DNA from: Valencia hispanica
Taxonomy: Eukaryota > Chordata > Actinopteri > Cyprinodontiformes > Valenciidae
Reading direction: 5' to 3'
DNA: 64,000 bases
NCBI GenBank assembly: GCA_963556495.2
Contig: OY747713.1
Span: 2,663,821-2,727,820 of the forward strand
The first letter of the stretch is position 1. Each line of letters begins with the position of its first letter. The translations under genes were made by a program, and so were the position numbers. Positions 40,900 through 52,375 of the stretch are shown in pieces. Below the pieces are notes generated by a model. That model saw nothing but the letters and a program-made list of their open reading frames with translations, did no database searches and was not told the DNA's origin.

Positions 40900-42730
40900 C
40901 TGATTTAAGCTCACCTGCTGCTGGAGGTTAAATTCGTCCTCCAGCCTTTATTCTCTTCCCTCATTTTGGACTTTTTGCTCAGGAAGTCAGGTTTTTTTTT
41001 CTCCATGTTCTGCAGGATTTATTGTAAAGCTATGAAACAAATGAATAAAAAAAGTACGTTTGATTGGATGAATTATAAAACTGCTATAATGTTAATTTGG
41101 AATTTCTTTAAGGAGTTGTTGACCCGTCTGCCCTCTAGTGGTGTAACCTGAAAAAAACCCAAAACATGCAGGGATTTAAAAATTGAATAAATTGGCCTGA
41201 ACTTTATTTTGTCCTGTTTGGTTTTTCTTTCTCCTCTAATAGGCGAACACTTTAGAAAACCTTCACGCTGATTTTAGTTATATTTCATGTCTCTGGATCT
41301 CTTTTTGTCTCGTTTCTCAGTTTATTTGCTTAGTCATTATCCTGTAGATGTTAGTCTAATTTATATTTAAAACCCTGTTTTTTTTTTATCTTATATTTTA
41401 GACACTTTAGCTCATCGATTATTTGGCATCCTGTGCCATTTTTGCTTATTATACTTTTAGTTTGGTTTGAGTCACATTTTAAACATTTAGTGCCTTTTTT
41501 TATTATAGGCCTATTTTAATTTAAGGATACATTTAAAGATGTTAATTACATTTCTCTAATATCACAATTGGTGTTTTCATTTGGTTCCTATTTTTAATCT
41601 ATTCTCACTTTGCAGGATTTAAATATTTTAATCTCTTTCAATTCTCACATTTTTAGCCTGTTTTGCTTATTTTTGTTGTAAATATTGTTATTGATGGATT
41701 ATTTGATGCTAGTTTTTAGATGAGGTTAATTTATTCAATTCAGTTTATTTCTATAGCGCCGATTCACAACAGACGTCATCTCAAGGCTCTTTACAAGAAA
41801 AGCTTTTCAGTGCAATCATACAAACATTCAATTAGTTTCAGATCTCATTGTTTTACGTTTGGATCCAGTTTTGTCCGTCTGAGTCCTTTATGTAAATAAC
41901 TCTTTAGATATTATGTATTTAATATTTTCATGTCAGATTTGAAATTTTTATAGTGTTTTGTTTTAATGATTTAGTGTTCCTATTTATTTTCAGTGTTTGG
42001 CCTTTCTTTAAATCTGCCATTATAAAATCAGTTTTTTTCTCCTTTTAATGTAAACTAAAACTAAAATTTTATTTTATTTTTTTATTTTTTTGACATTTGA
42101 ACAGGTTTTCCGGAGTCTCATTTAATGTTTTACAAGCCAGATTTTTATTTATTTATAATTTCATCTTGTCTTTCTTGTTTGTACCTCAGAGTTAAACTAT
42201 GACACCCATGTAAACACAGTAAATGTTTCATCGCTCCCAAATTGCAGTTTTCGAATCTTCTCTAATGACACATCTGACTGCCACCGCCGCCTTTCAGCTC
42301 CTCCAATGAGAAAGCTCAGCTCCTCCTACGTCAGGGCGTCTTCGCTTCGATAAGCCAATAGGATTTGAGTGTGACGAGCTCCCTCATACCACTCATTCGC
42401 CGCCATATTGAATGGGGCGAAGTTATGTTACTGGTTATTTAAACGAAATAAACGAACCTTTACAGCTGTTTTCACAAAAAAAATCTTTATCAACAATGGT
42501 AGCTTTACATTTAATTGCATGACAGTAAAGTATGATTGAAACAAATTACAATACGATAAAACGTGACATACATTTGGATTGGGACAAGAGGGACAATGTT
42601 TTAAACCAACAATTTGAAAGCACTAAAAAATCTTTGTGGTTTATGGGTTTATTCTTTCGAGATTTTAAGGTTTATCAATTCAGCCTTAAGGTGAGATATT
42701 TTGGGTTTTGAACTAGACTGCTTACATGAA
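40900..42730. other. intergenic, AT-rich
   Basis: No gene seen. An L2-type LINE tail fragment (TTCAGTTTATTTCTATAGCG, CATCTCAAGGCTCTTTACAA) lies at 41736-41830, minus orientation. A short GC-richer block at 42280-42430 (CGCCGCCATATTGAATGGGG) looks promoter- or repeat-like but has no attached exon. Confidence 0.5.
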
Positions 42731-42736
42731 GATATA

Positions 42737-44295
42737 CAGTGGCTTGCAAAAGTATTCGGCCCCCTTGAACTTTTCCACATTTTGTCACATTACAGCCACA
42801 AACATGAATCAATTTTATTGGAATTCCACGTGAAAGACCAGAACAAAGTGGTGTACAGGTGAGAAGTGGAACGAAAATCATACATGATTCCAAACATTTT
42901 TTACTAATAAATAAGTGAAAAGTGGGGTGTGCGTAATTATTCAGCCCCCTTTGGTCTGAGTGCAGTCAGTTGCCCATAGACATTGCCTGATGAGTGCTAA
43001 TGACTAAATAGAGGCACCTGTGTGTAATCTAATGTCAGTACAAATACAGCTGCCCTGTGACGGCCTCAGAGGTTGTCTAAGAGAATGTTGGGAGCAACAA
43101 CACCATGAAGTCCAAAGAACACACCAGACAGGTCAGGGATAAAGTAATTGAGACATTTAAAGCAGGCTTAGGCTACAAAAAGATTTCCCAAGCCTTGAAC
43201 ATCCCACGGAGCGCTGTTCAAGTGATCATTCAGAAATGGAAGGAGTATGGCACAACTGTAAACCTACCAAGACAAGGCCGTCCACCTAAACTCACAGGCC
43301 GAACAAGGAGAGCGCTGATCAGAAATGCAGCCAAGAGGCCCATGGTGACTCTGGACGAGCTGCAGAGATCTACAGCTCAGGTGGGGGAATCTGTCCATAG
43401 GACAACTATTAGTGGTGCACTGCACAAAGTTGGCCTTTATGGAAGAGTGGCAAGAAGAAAGTCATTGTTAAAGGAAAACCATAAGAAGTCCCGTTTGCAG
43501 TTTGCCACAAGCCATGTGGGGGACACAGCAAACATGTGGAAGAAGGTGCTCTGGTCAGATGAGACCAAAATGCAAAACTAACACTGCACATCACTCTGAA
43601 CACACCATCCCCACTGTCAAATATGGTGGTGGCAGCATCATACTCTGGGGGGGCTTCTCTTCAGCAGGGACAGGGAAGCTGGTCAGAGTTGATGGGAAGA
43701 TGGATGGAGCCAAATACAGGGCAATCTTGGAAGAAAACCTCTTGGAGTCTGCAAAAGACTTGAGACTGGGGCGGAGGTTCACCTTCCAGCAGGACAACGA
43801 CCCTAAACATAAAGCCAGGGCAACAATGGAATGGTTTAAAACAAAACATATCCATGTGTTAGAATGGCCCAGTCAAAGTCCAGATCTAAATCCAATCCAG
43901 AATCTGTGGCAAGATCTGAAAGCTGCTGTTCACAAACGCTGTCCATCTAATCTGACTGAGCTGGAGCTGTTTTGCAAAGAAGAATGAGCAAGAATCTCAG
44001 TCTGTAGATGTGCAAAGCTGGTAGAGACATACCCTAAAAGACTGGCAGCTGGAAGTGCAGCAAAAGGTGGTTCTACAAAGTATTGACTGAATAATTACGC
44101 ACACCCCACTTTTCACTTATTTATTTGTAAAAAAATTTTTGGATTCATGTATGATTTTCGTTCCACTTCTCACCTGTACACCACTTTGTTTTGGTCTTTC
44201 ACCTGGAATGTCAATAAAATTGATTCATGTTTGTGGCTGAAATGTGACAAAATGTGGAAAAGTTCAAGGGGGCCGAATACTTTTGCAAGCCACAG
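42737..44295 (+). mobile_element. Tc1-like transposon, near full length, inactivated
   Basis: 1559 bp between TA dinucleotides (42735-42736, 44296-44297). Terminal inverted repeats of about 208 bp (42737-42944 and 44087-44295) are highly similar and begin CAGTGGCTTGCAAAAGTATT and CTGTGGCTTGCAAAAGTATT. The internal plus-strand transposase is broken (separate entry). The copy resembles the fragment at 1-68. Confidence 0.95.
43105..44090 (+). pseudogene. Tc1-like transposase, broken
   Basis: Frame 43105-43581 covers the start MKSKEHTRQVRDKVIETFKA, the paired helix-turn-helix domain with GRPPKLTGRTRRAL, and the first catalytic Asp in WSDETK. A short deletion with frameshift follows. Frame 43502-43987 carries [12 protein letters not shown], the second Asp in QQDNDPKH and [10 protein letters not shown]. 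The third catalytic position, normally Glu in NPIENLW, reads NPIQNLW. A TGA at 43985-43987 then truncates the usual C-terminal stretch. Three independent lesions show the copy cannot encode active transposase. Confidence 0.9.
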
Positions 44296-44297
44296 TA

Positions 44298-44765
44298 TCT
44301 GAGCTGCAGAGCTCCTTCTGCTGCATCCTGGGTGCATGAAGGAGCGTTTTCACAGATCCTTCCTCCCTGCAGCTGTTGGACTCTACAACCAGAACTGCTC
44401 CTAACAAACTCAATGTTTACATCCCTGCTGTAATGTCCTCTGTTTAACTCACTTAACATTTCTGCTGCTGTTTTTCGCACATCTGTTAACTTCTTGTAAA
44501 TAATATATTCACTCTTTAATGCACAACTACACATGCATATTCTACAAATATTTTGTTTTATAAAATCCTACTCAGTTGCACATTCAAATAACTGCACAGT
44601 ACTTTGGTTTTTGTAATTGTGTCCTTAATGTACATATATTCTTAATTGTATTTTATACTTTTTATACTCGTGTGATCCTAAATGCTTGTATCATCGGTCA
44701 CGTTGCTGCTGTTACAGCTGCATTTCCCCTTTGTGTGTCAATAAAGGATTATTGTATTCTATTTA
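44298..44765 (+). mobile_element. LINE 3' fragment
   Basis: Runs from TCTGAGCTGCAGAGCTCCTT to TCAATAAAGGATTATTGTATTCTATTTAT, with GCAGCTGTTGGACTCTACAA inside, matching the usual ends of fish Rex-type LINEs. It abuts the Tc1-like element directly at its TA. Confidence 0.55.
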
Positions 44766-44769
44766 TGAA

Positions 44770-45400
44770 TTTAAAAAGTTTCAAATAAAGTAGTTTTGGT
44801 CAAATCTTTTTCATTGTAAAGATATTTATATTCTGATACTGTAGCTTAATTTTAACGCCACAATGCAGTTTATTGAAAGTGTTTAATTTCAGTCCAGAAA
44901 TATTTAACATAAATACATAAAGAACATAAATGTTAGTTCAAAGTTATTGATCACACGTGACAACGAGGAGTTATAGGGCTTTGAGTCACGTGTCTAAAAA
45001 TGCATTGCATTTTTTAAGTTATAAATGTTAATTCTATTAATAAAATGTCCTTCCTTAATAGTGCCTGTATATTTGGTTCACTTGTGTTTTGTTGCAGCCA
45101 AACTAAAGTAGCTGTACTGTAATCTGCCACAGATGTTGGCGCATTAAAACGTTTCACAAAGAAGGTGACCTTTGTCATTCATTAGTTGGGGTGCTTAAAT
45201 ATTATCTTGAAACTATTTCTCAGAAGATGATTGATTTTTGTATTTATTATATTTGTTATTCCAAATCACGGATTCGTGATGATAAAACATTCATTTCCTC
45301 CAACAGCTTTAACAATAAAGTTCACTATAGAATACAAAAATAATCTATGATGAAAAGCTTGTTTATAACTGATCATGTCGCGGTTTTTTTCCCCTTTCTG
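44770..45400. other. AT-rich intergenic stretch upstream of tomm40
   Basis: No gene or repeat boundary recognised. Two isolated CACGTG motifs occur near 44955 and 44987. Confidence 0.5.
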
Positions 45401-45439
45401 CTTCCTGGTTTAGTTTAATGACGTAGAATGACGGATGGC

Positions 45440-45528
45440 CGATCGAACCAATCGTGTTTGCGTCACATCCGCCGCTTTGGAGGTCGTGGATTGTATTTGT
45501 GGCCGAATCGACCTCCGGAAACCTCAGC
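45440..45528 (+). promoter_or_regulatory. tomm40: tomm40 promoter and non-coding exon 1 (putative)
   Basis: A CCAAT box (45448-45452) and a CRE-like TGCGTCA (45459-45465) are followed by CCGCCGCTTTGG and then AAACCTCAGC|GTGAGT, a strong donor at 45529. The first coding exon has its own acceptor at 47145-47146, so an upstream untranslated exon is required. The transcription start was not pinned down. Confidence 0.5.
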
Positions 45529-45639
45529 GTGAGTAAAAAACCTTCATCTCCTTCAACAGGGGGAGTTTCCTCTCACAGCAGCGGGGAAAGGGTCGCTGCT
45601 GTCGGGGATGGAGGCAGAGCTCCAGCCGGGCGGGCTCCA

Positions 45640-46430
45640 CCTGAGCGGCATTTCGTTTGTGCTCCACCTGAAGCTCCACCTGAGCGGCATTTCACGTGTT
45701 CTCCACCTGTAAGCTCCACCTGAGCGGCATTTCACGTGTTCTCCACCTGTAAGCTCCACCTGAGCTGCATTTCGTTTGTGCTCCACCTGAGCTGCATTTC
45801 ACGTGTTCTCCACCTGAGCTGCATTTCACGTGTTCTCCACCTGTAAGCTCCACCTGAGCGGCATTTCACGTGTTCTCCACCTGTAAGCTCCACCTGAGCT
45901 GCATTTCACGTGTTCTCCACCTGAGCTGCATTTCACGTGTTCTCCACCTGAAGCTCCACCTGAGCGGCATTTCACGTGTTCTCCACCTGAGCTGCATTTC
46001 ACGTGTTCTCCACCTGAGCTGCATTTCACGTGTTCTCCACCTGAAGCTCCACCTGAGCGGCATTTCACGTGTTCTCCACCTGAGCTGCATTTCACGTGTT
46101 CTCCACCTGAGCTGCATTTCACGTGTTCTCCACCTGAAGCTCCACCTGAGCGGCATTTCACGTGTTCTCCACCTGAAGCTCCACCTGAGCTGCATTTCAC
46201 GTGTTCTCCACCTGAGCTGCATTTCACGTGTTCTCCACCTGAAGCTCCACCTGAGCTGCATTTCACGTGTTCTCCACCTGTAAGCTCCACCTGAGCTGCA
46301 TTTCACGTGTTCTCCACCTGAAGCTCCACCTGAGCTGCATTTCACGTGTTCTCCACCTGTAAGCTCCACCTGAGCTGCATTTCACGTGTTCTCCACCTGA
46401 AGCTCCACCTGAAGCTGAGCCATTGGAAGT
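45640..46430 (+). repeat. CACGTG-bearing minisatellite in tomm40 intron 1
   Basis: About 780 bp of tandem units of the form GAGCTGCATTTCACGTGTTC plus TCCACCTG, with an optional AAGCTCCACCTG extension. I count 20 CACGTG E-boxes, and each unit also has one or two CACCTG E-boxes. Two early units carry CGTTTGTG instead. Frames are open on both strands because the unit lacks stops, giving repetitive GGEHVKCSSGG-type peptides that are not credible proteins. Confidence 0.95.
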
Positions 46431-47157
46431 GACTTTATACATAACTTCCGACCAAATATTGCACCAAATCAACGGTTTATCATCCAGATGTAGCACACAG
46501 CGGTGTTGCCATGACGATGGAGATTGACTGAAGCTCTAAGGCATGTTGAGATTTTTAGATTCACTAAAATTTCTGTAATAGTTCATCCAGTAGTTTCTTA
46601 CGGTTCCTAGCGGGGCTCTGGGCCTTTCCACCGCTTGCTGCTGTGCACTGCTGATCAGCTGGCAGAAAGGAGGCGCACATTTGGCAGCTAATAAAAACAT
46701 GATTTAAAGAATAATTTTCTTTGCTTTTCTGTTTTTAAGTTGAACCAGATCATGTTCTGGGTTGTTGTGCTTCTGCCTCATCTGGACGCAACTTTGACTC
46801 GCTGCCTCCGGCCCCATTTCTAGTTTCCTAACGAAATATCTAGTTTTCCAACTAAATTTAGTTAGGTAGTTAGGAGTTTAGTTTTTTTTATAGCTTTGAT
46901 TCAAAGGAACTCCGTGTTTCAGCAGCTTTGCAGTTTTCTGGAAGTTTGTTGCAGATTAGAGGAGAATAGAAACTGAAAAACAATGAATACAAAAATGAAT
47001 AACATGGGGGAAAATATGACTTAGACGAGTTCACTCCCATTTTTTTCTGTTATGACCGGTTAAATAACTCAAATTGTTGGTGTGAATTTTTCTGTCTGTG
47101 TTCCAGCAGAGGTTCTATCTTTGTCTAACGGAGGTTTTCTCCTCAGCGTCTCCCAGG

Positions 47158-50100
47158 ATGGGCAGTGTTTTGGCTGCCAGCTCCCCCAGCCCAGCCCCTC
47201 CACCATCCGCTGCCAGCTCAGCCTCCCCCGGCGTGACCATCCCACCAGGCTTCGGGATGCCTCCGGTCTCCCCAGTCGTTCCTCCTCCTCCTGGGACGGG
47301 ATCCGGACAGCAGCAGGAGGCGGAAAACCCTCTGCCCAACCCCGGAACGTTTGACGAGTGTCACCGAAAATGTAAAGGTAACCGAAGCGCCATGTGCCTG
47401 AAGACATGAACCTGCGGCTGAAGGTAACCATGCCGGTGGCTTTCCTCCTCAGAGGTGTTCCCGAATCAGGTGGAAGGAGTCCGGCTCGTCGTCAACAAGG
47501 GTCTGAGCAACCACTTCCAGGTCGGTGCGTGTGTTCGACGTGAAGCGATGACTGCGTATGAACCGCAGCTCCCAGAATATTACAACATTTGATGATGAAA
47601 TCACAGTAGATCACAGAACTTTCCTCATAAACCACAGACTTCAACAAGTTTCACTGGGGTTAAAAATCAACATTCTTCCAACATAAAAACTTAAAAGTGT
47701 GGCGTGCATTTCTTTTCAGCCCCCTGAGTCAGCACTCTATAGAGGTGCCTTACACTGCAGGTCTTCTGGGCTTCGTCGCCACCCGACCGAAACATCTCCA
47801 GCTCAGACTGGATGGAGGACGTCGGTTTTCTACGTTACCACAGATTCTCAGTCAGATCTAGGTCTGGACTTTGACTAGGCCGTTGTAACCCATGAATCTG
47901 CTGTGATCTAAACCATCCCAGTATGCTCAGGGTGGTTGTCCTGCTCGAAGGTGAACCTCCACCCCAGTCTCGGATCTTTTAACAGGTTTTCTTCCAGGAC
48001 AATCGTGGAAGATGTTCACAGATCATCAGTTTTCCAGCTACACCTGGGTCTGAACTTTGACTAGGCTATTCTGACATATGAATATGCTACTTGGCTCAGA
48101 CCTTCCATAGTGGCTCTTATTGCCTTGAGACAAAACATAAAAAGAACTGAGTCGCGTTTTGGAATATCCTTAAAGAATTTCCACTTCGTTACGCAGCAAA
48201 CTTTCACATAAATATACAATACGCTGTTTAAGAAATTGACTTATTTTGTAAACGTTTGTTTTTCCTTTTTTTTGGTGTAAAACCTGAAAACAGGAATAAA
48301 GGGTCGACTCAGAGAGGCTGAATAAAGATTCACGCCACACTTTTCAGATTATTACTTGCAGGAAAATGTAGGAAACATTAATTATTTTCATTCCACTTCA
48401 CAATTCTGCACAAAATCCTGTAAAGGTCAAAGGGTATGAAGACGTTGGCAAGGCGCCTGTTGATCCGGTGTGGTCTGGGAACACCCTGGGGTCCCTCAGG
48501 AGGACCTGAAGACACGCCTGGTTGACCTTCTTGAAGACTTGATATCAGTTAAACGAAAGTGGAGATGGTTAGAGCGGAGATTAAAAATCATTGTTTTAAT
48601 ACAATAATGGTCCAAGGGTAGATTCCTGTGGAACATCCGACTCGTAAAGCCAGGAACTGTTTGGTGTTTAGCGTCGGCGGTTCACCATTCGGACCATTAG
48701 ACTTTCACTGATTTTACTGGAACATCTTGGTCACATCCAGACTTTTAAGTTTTGAGCTGCCAGTTTGCTTTTCTGCAACGTTTTAAACCAGCTTCAGGTT
48801 CTAAATGCTTCATAAACCGAATCCTTCCAGGTGAATCACTCTGTGCTGCTCAGCGCCACCGAAGACTCCACCTACAGGTTCGGAGCGACGTTCATTGGAT
48901 CCAAACAGACCGGTCCCGCAGAGGTAGGCGGCGGTCAAACCCCAGAGTCCCGTCTGTGTTTGGGTCTTGAACCGTAACATGAATGATCTGCTCTGGTTCA
49001 GTTCTTCCCGGTCGTGGTGGGAGACATGGACCACAGCGGCAGCGTGAACGCTCAGATCATCCACCAGATCACCGGCAGAATCCGATCCAAAGTGGCGTTC
49101 CAGGTGAGCAGGATGGTTCTGGTTTTTCCTTCGGGCTCCTGCTTTGTTGCTGAAGGAAGTGAATCTGTCTGCAGACGCAGCAGCAGAAGTTCCTGACCTG
49201 GCAGGGCGACACGGAGTTCAGGGGGGAAGATTTTACAGCGGCGGTAACGTTCGCCAACCCAGACGTCCTCGCCGGCTCTGGTGAGTGACCCGATGCACAC
49301 CGGTCCAGTTAGACGCACTAGAGTTGCGTGTGTTTACATTTGTGATGGTAGGACAGTGGAGGCTTTTTCCTCCGGTGCCTCCTGAACAACCAGTTAGCAT
49401 TTAGATGGCATGTTCTCTTATCTTTCCCATTTTGCTGCCACCAGGGATCGTCGTCACACATTACCTTCAGTCCGTAACTCCGGCTCTGGCTCTGGGAGGA
49501 GAGCTGATGTATCACCGCAGGCCCGGAGAGGAGGCCGCCGTCCTGTCTTTACTGGGCAGGTACACAGGTGAGGCAAGGCAGTTTGATCTGTTCATCTCAG
49601 CAACAAGGTAACACAAAATGATTTACACTATTTAGAAGGAAAATAAACCAACGAACGAGGAAAGAAACTGTTAGATTTTAGTGGTAAAGTAAAGGAAAAC
49701 GATGACCGGTTAAAAAAAAGACCAGAATTAAAGATGTTCCAGTGATTATTGATGAAAATCAGCTCTAAACAGACACGTTTTAGTCATGATTTAAAGGAAC
49801 TCCGTGTTTCAGCAGCTTTGCAGTTTTCTGGAAGTTTGTTCCAGATTAGAGGAGCATAGAAGCTGAAAGCTGCTTCTCCATGTTTGGTTCTAGTTCTAGG
49901 GATGCTGAGTAGACTGGAATTAGAGGACCTGATTGGTCTGGGGGGGGGGGGGTTGCTATAGTAACAGCAGATCTTCATCATACTTTGGTGCTAAGCCATT
50001 CAGTGATTTATAATCTAATTAAAGTATTTAGACGTCTATTCTCTGAGCTACAGGGAGCCAGTGTAAGGACTTTAGAACTGGGGTGATGTGCTCTACTTTC

Positions 50101-52375
50101 CTGGTTCTAGTGAGGAACACGAGCAGCAGTGTTCTGGATCAGCTGCAGCTGTCTGATTGACTTTTTAGGCAGACCTGTGAAGACGCTGTTGCAGTAATCA
50201 ATCCGACTAAAGATAAACGCATGGATGAGTTTTTCTAGGTCCTGTTGCGACATCAGTCCTTTAATCCTAGAAATGTTCTTCAGGTGATAGAACGCTGACC
50301 TTGTTATTGCCTTTATGTGACCCTGGAGGTTCAGGTCTGAGTCCATTACTACACCTAGATTTCAGGCCTGATCTGTAGTTTCTAGCTGTATTAACTGAAG
50401 CTGTGTGCTGATTGTTGATCGTTCCTCTTTAGGGTCCTAAAGTAATTACTTCTGTTTTGCTTCTGTTCAGCTGGAGAAAGTTATGGTACATCCATCCATT
50501 GATTTGCTCGATGCATTTACTTAGGGTTTGGATGGGTTCAAAGTCACCTGGTGACATCGTAATGTAGAGCTCAGTATCATCCGCGTAGTTATGGTAGCTA
50601 ATCTTATTGGTTGCTATAATCTGGGCTAGTGGGAGCATGTAGATATTAAATAAGAGGGGCCCTAGGATGGAGCCCTGGGGCCCCCCACATGTGATTTCTG
50701 TCTGTTCTGACGATAAATTGCCTATTGACACAAAGAAGTCCCTGCTCTTAAGGTAAGACTCAAACCAGCCAAGTACGTGTTTCCTGATGACATTTCTCTG
50801 AGCAGGAAGTAACTTCATCGGGACGCTGACCCTCGGCTCAGGCGGAGCTCATGCGTCGTACTACCACAGAGCCAACGATCAGGTGACCTCTCATTCTCCG
50901 CCCATCACGCCTGATGTCTGCGTCACGTAGACGTTGAGCACCTCATGAATGTCCGTGTTGTTCTGCAGCTGCAGGTCGGCGTGGAGTTTGAGGCCAGCTC
51001 GGTGTTGGAGGACAGCAGCGTGACATTCGGCTACCAGCTAGATGTTCCCAAAGCTAATCTACAGTTCAAAGGTCAGTGTATGTCTGAGGAGTTCAAAGTT
51101 CAACTGTAGATGCTGTTTAATGTTCCTGTTGATGCTCAAAATCCTCAGCAACTACGGATCTTCGTAAATCTGGGACGGTTCTTTCAAACTACCTAAAGTT
51201 GTTCCTTCTGCTGAGGGAAACACCTCATACCTTCTGATAGGCACGGTGGTGGAGGGATGATGATATGGGTTTGGTTTGCACCTTGAGTAGACCATGATCT
51301 CTCCTGTTTACCAAACTAATCTAGAGTCCAATATGAGGCTTGGACCAAACTGGGTCAGAACAGAACAATAATCCCAACCACAGCAGGAGATCTAGAACAA
51401 AATGGCTGATAATGAAAATAATTGAGGTTCTCCAATGGCCTAGTTAAAGTCCAGACATCAACCTGACTGATATTCTGTGTTGGGACCAGAAGAGCTGAAC
51501 AGAACCCTAAACGAACTGAACCTATGCTGGAAAGAGGAGTAGGCAAGAACTTATTCACAATGATATGAGAAGGAGGTTCTGCAGGCTGGTGTTGAAGGTT
51601 CTGAAGGAGGTTCTACAGGCTGGTGTTGGAGGTTCTGAAGGAGGTTCTGCAGGTTGGTGCTGAAGGTTCTGAAGGAGGTTCTGCAGGTTGGTGTTGAAGG
51701 TTCTGAAGGAGGTTCTGCAGGCTGGTGTTGAAGGTTCTGAAGGAGGTTCTACAGGCTGGTGTTGAAGGTTCTGAAGGAGGTTCTGCAGGCTGGTGTTGAA
51801 GGTTCTGAAGGAGGTTCTACAGGCTGGTGTTGAAGGTTCTGAAGGAGGTTCTACAAACTGGTGTTGGAGGTTCTGAAGGAGGTTCTGCAGGCTGGTGTTG
51901 GAGGTTCTACAGGCTGGTGTTGGAGGTTCTGAAGGAGGTTCTGCAGGCTGGTGTTGAAGGTTCTGAAGGAGGTTCTGCAGGCTGGTGTTGAAGGTTCTGA
52001 AGGAGGTTCTGCAGGCTGGTGTTGAAGGTTCTGAAGGAGGTTCTGCAGGCTGGTGTTGAAGGTTCTGAAGGAGGTTCTACAGGCTGGTGTTGGAGGTTCT
52101 GAAGGAGGTTCTACAGGCTAGTGTTGGAGGTTCTGAAAGGGGTTCTAAAGCTGGCTCAGGGGTGGACTTAGTTTAGTTTGTTTGTCTTCAACTAAATAAA
52201 TGCTGACTCTGCGTTCCTCTTGGTTCTTTTTCCAGGTGTGATCAACAGTAACTGGGTCGTTGGAGCGATGCTGGAGAAGAAGCTCCTCCCCCTTCCTCTC
52301 TCCCTGGTCCTCTGCTCCTTCCTGAACCACCAGAAGAACAAGTTCAAGTGCGGCTTCGGCATCACTATCGGTTAG
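47158..52375 (+). CDS. tomm40: mitochondrial import receptor TOM40 (9 coding exons)
   Basis: TOM40 is the beta-barrel channel of the outer-membrane translocase through which nearly all nuclear-encoded mitochondrial precursors pass. Coding exons: 47158-47377, 47453-47520, 48831-48923, 49002-49103, 49175-49280, 49445-49567, 50806-50882, 50969-51071, 52236-52375. They total 1032 nt (343 aa), GT-AG with matching phases. Residues 1-60 are Ser/Pro-rich as in vertebrate TOM40. Then come [19 protein letters not shown], the barrel strands ([62 protein letters not shown]) and the C-terminal strand [13 protein letters not shown], which ends the protein exactly as in human. It appears intact. The paralogue TOMM40L is less likely because of the long proline-rich N-terminus. 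AATAAA at 52901-52906 probably ends the transcript. Confidence 0.96.
47700..47990 (-). mobile_element. Tc1-like 5' region fragment in tomm40 intron 3
   Basis: Phrases such as AGGTCTGGACTTTGACTAGG and TTCAGCCCCCTGAGTCAGCA are the complement of decayed Tc1 coding and subterminal sequence. No frame survives; boundaries are approximate. Confidence 0.4.
49573..50776 (-). mobile_element. L2-type LINE filling tomm40 intron 7
   Basis: The 3' tail (GCAAGGCAGTTTGATCTGTT) starts five bases into the intron. The reverse transcriptase part on the minus strand (50818-50429) reads [31 protein letters not shown] and [15 protein letters not shown]. Frame 50346-50107 adds [16 protein letters not shown]. Homology to the copies at 29930 and 54484 stops at about 50776, 30 nt before the acceptor of exon 8. 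It is 5'-truncated with frame breaks. Confidence 0.85.
51240..51560 (+). mobile_element. Tc1-like fragment in the last tomm40 intron
   Basis: Has GGCACGGTGGTGGAGGGATG, GGCCTAGTTAAAGTCCAGAC and the C-terminal-like stretch AGAGGAGTAGGCAAGAACTT, all decayed Tc1 transposase sequence. Its end runs directly into the 34-bp minisatellite. Confidence 0.55.
51562..52140 (+). repeat. 34-bp minisatellite in the last tomm40 intron
   Basis: About 17 copies of the unit GTTCTGAAGGAGGTTCTGCA plus GGCTGGTGTTGAAG, with TGCAG/TACAG and GAAG/GGAG variants and one shortened unit near 51900. No spacers, so not a CRISPR array. The unit resembles the 3' transposase region of the preceding Tc1 fragment. Confidence 0.95.

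Noticed and set aside
42280..42430. GC-richer block as a possible promoter of another gene
   Set aside because: No exon, donor or open frame follows on either strand before the Tc1-like element; it could equally be a repeat.
45454..46496. Several open frames of 77-167 residues on both strands with GGEHVKCSSGG or RVLHLSCIS repeats
   Set aside because: All arise from the stop-free minisatellite unit and overlap each other in different frames; no start or splice context supports them.
51562..52140. Regular 34-bp repeats that might suggest a CRISPR array
   Set aside because: Units are contiguous with no spacers, and the genome is vertebrate; it is a minisatellite.
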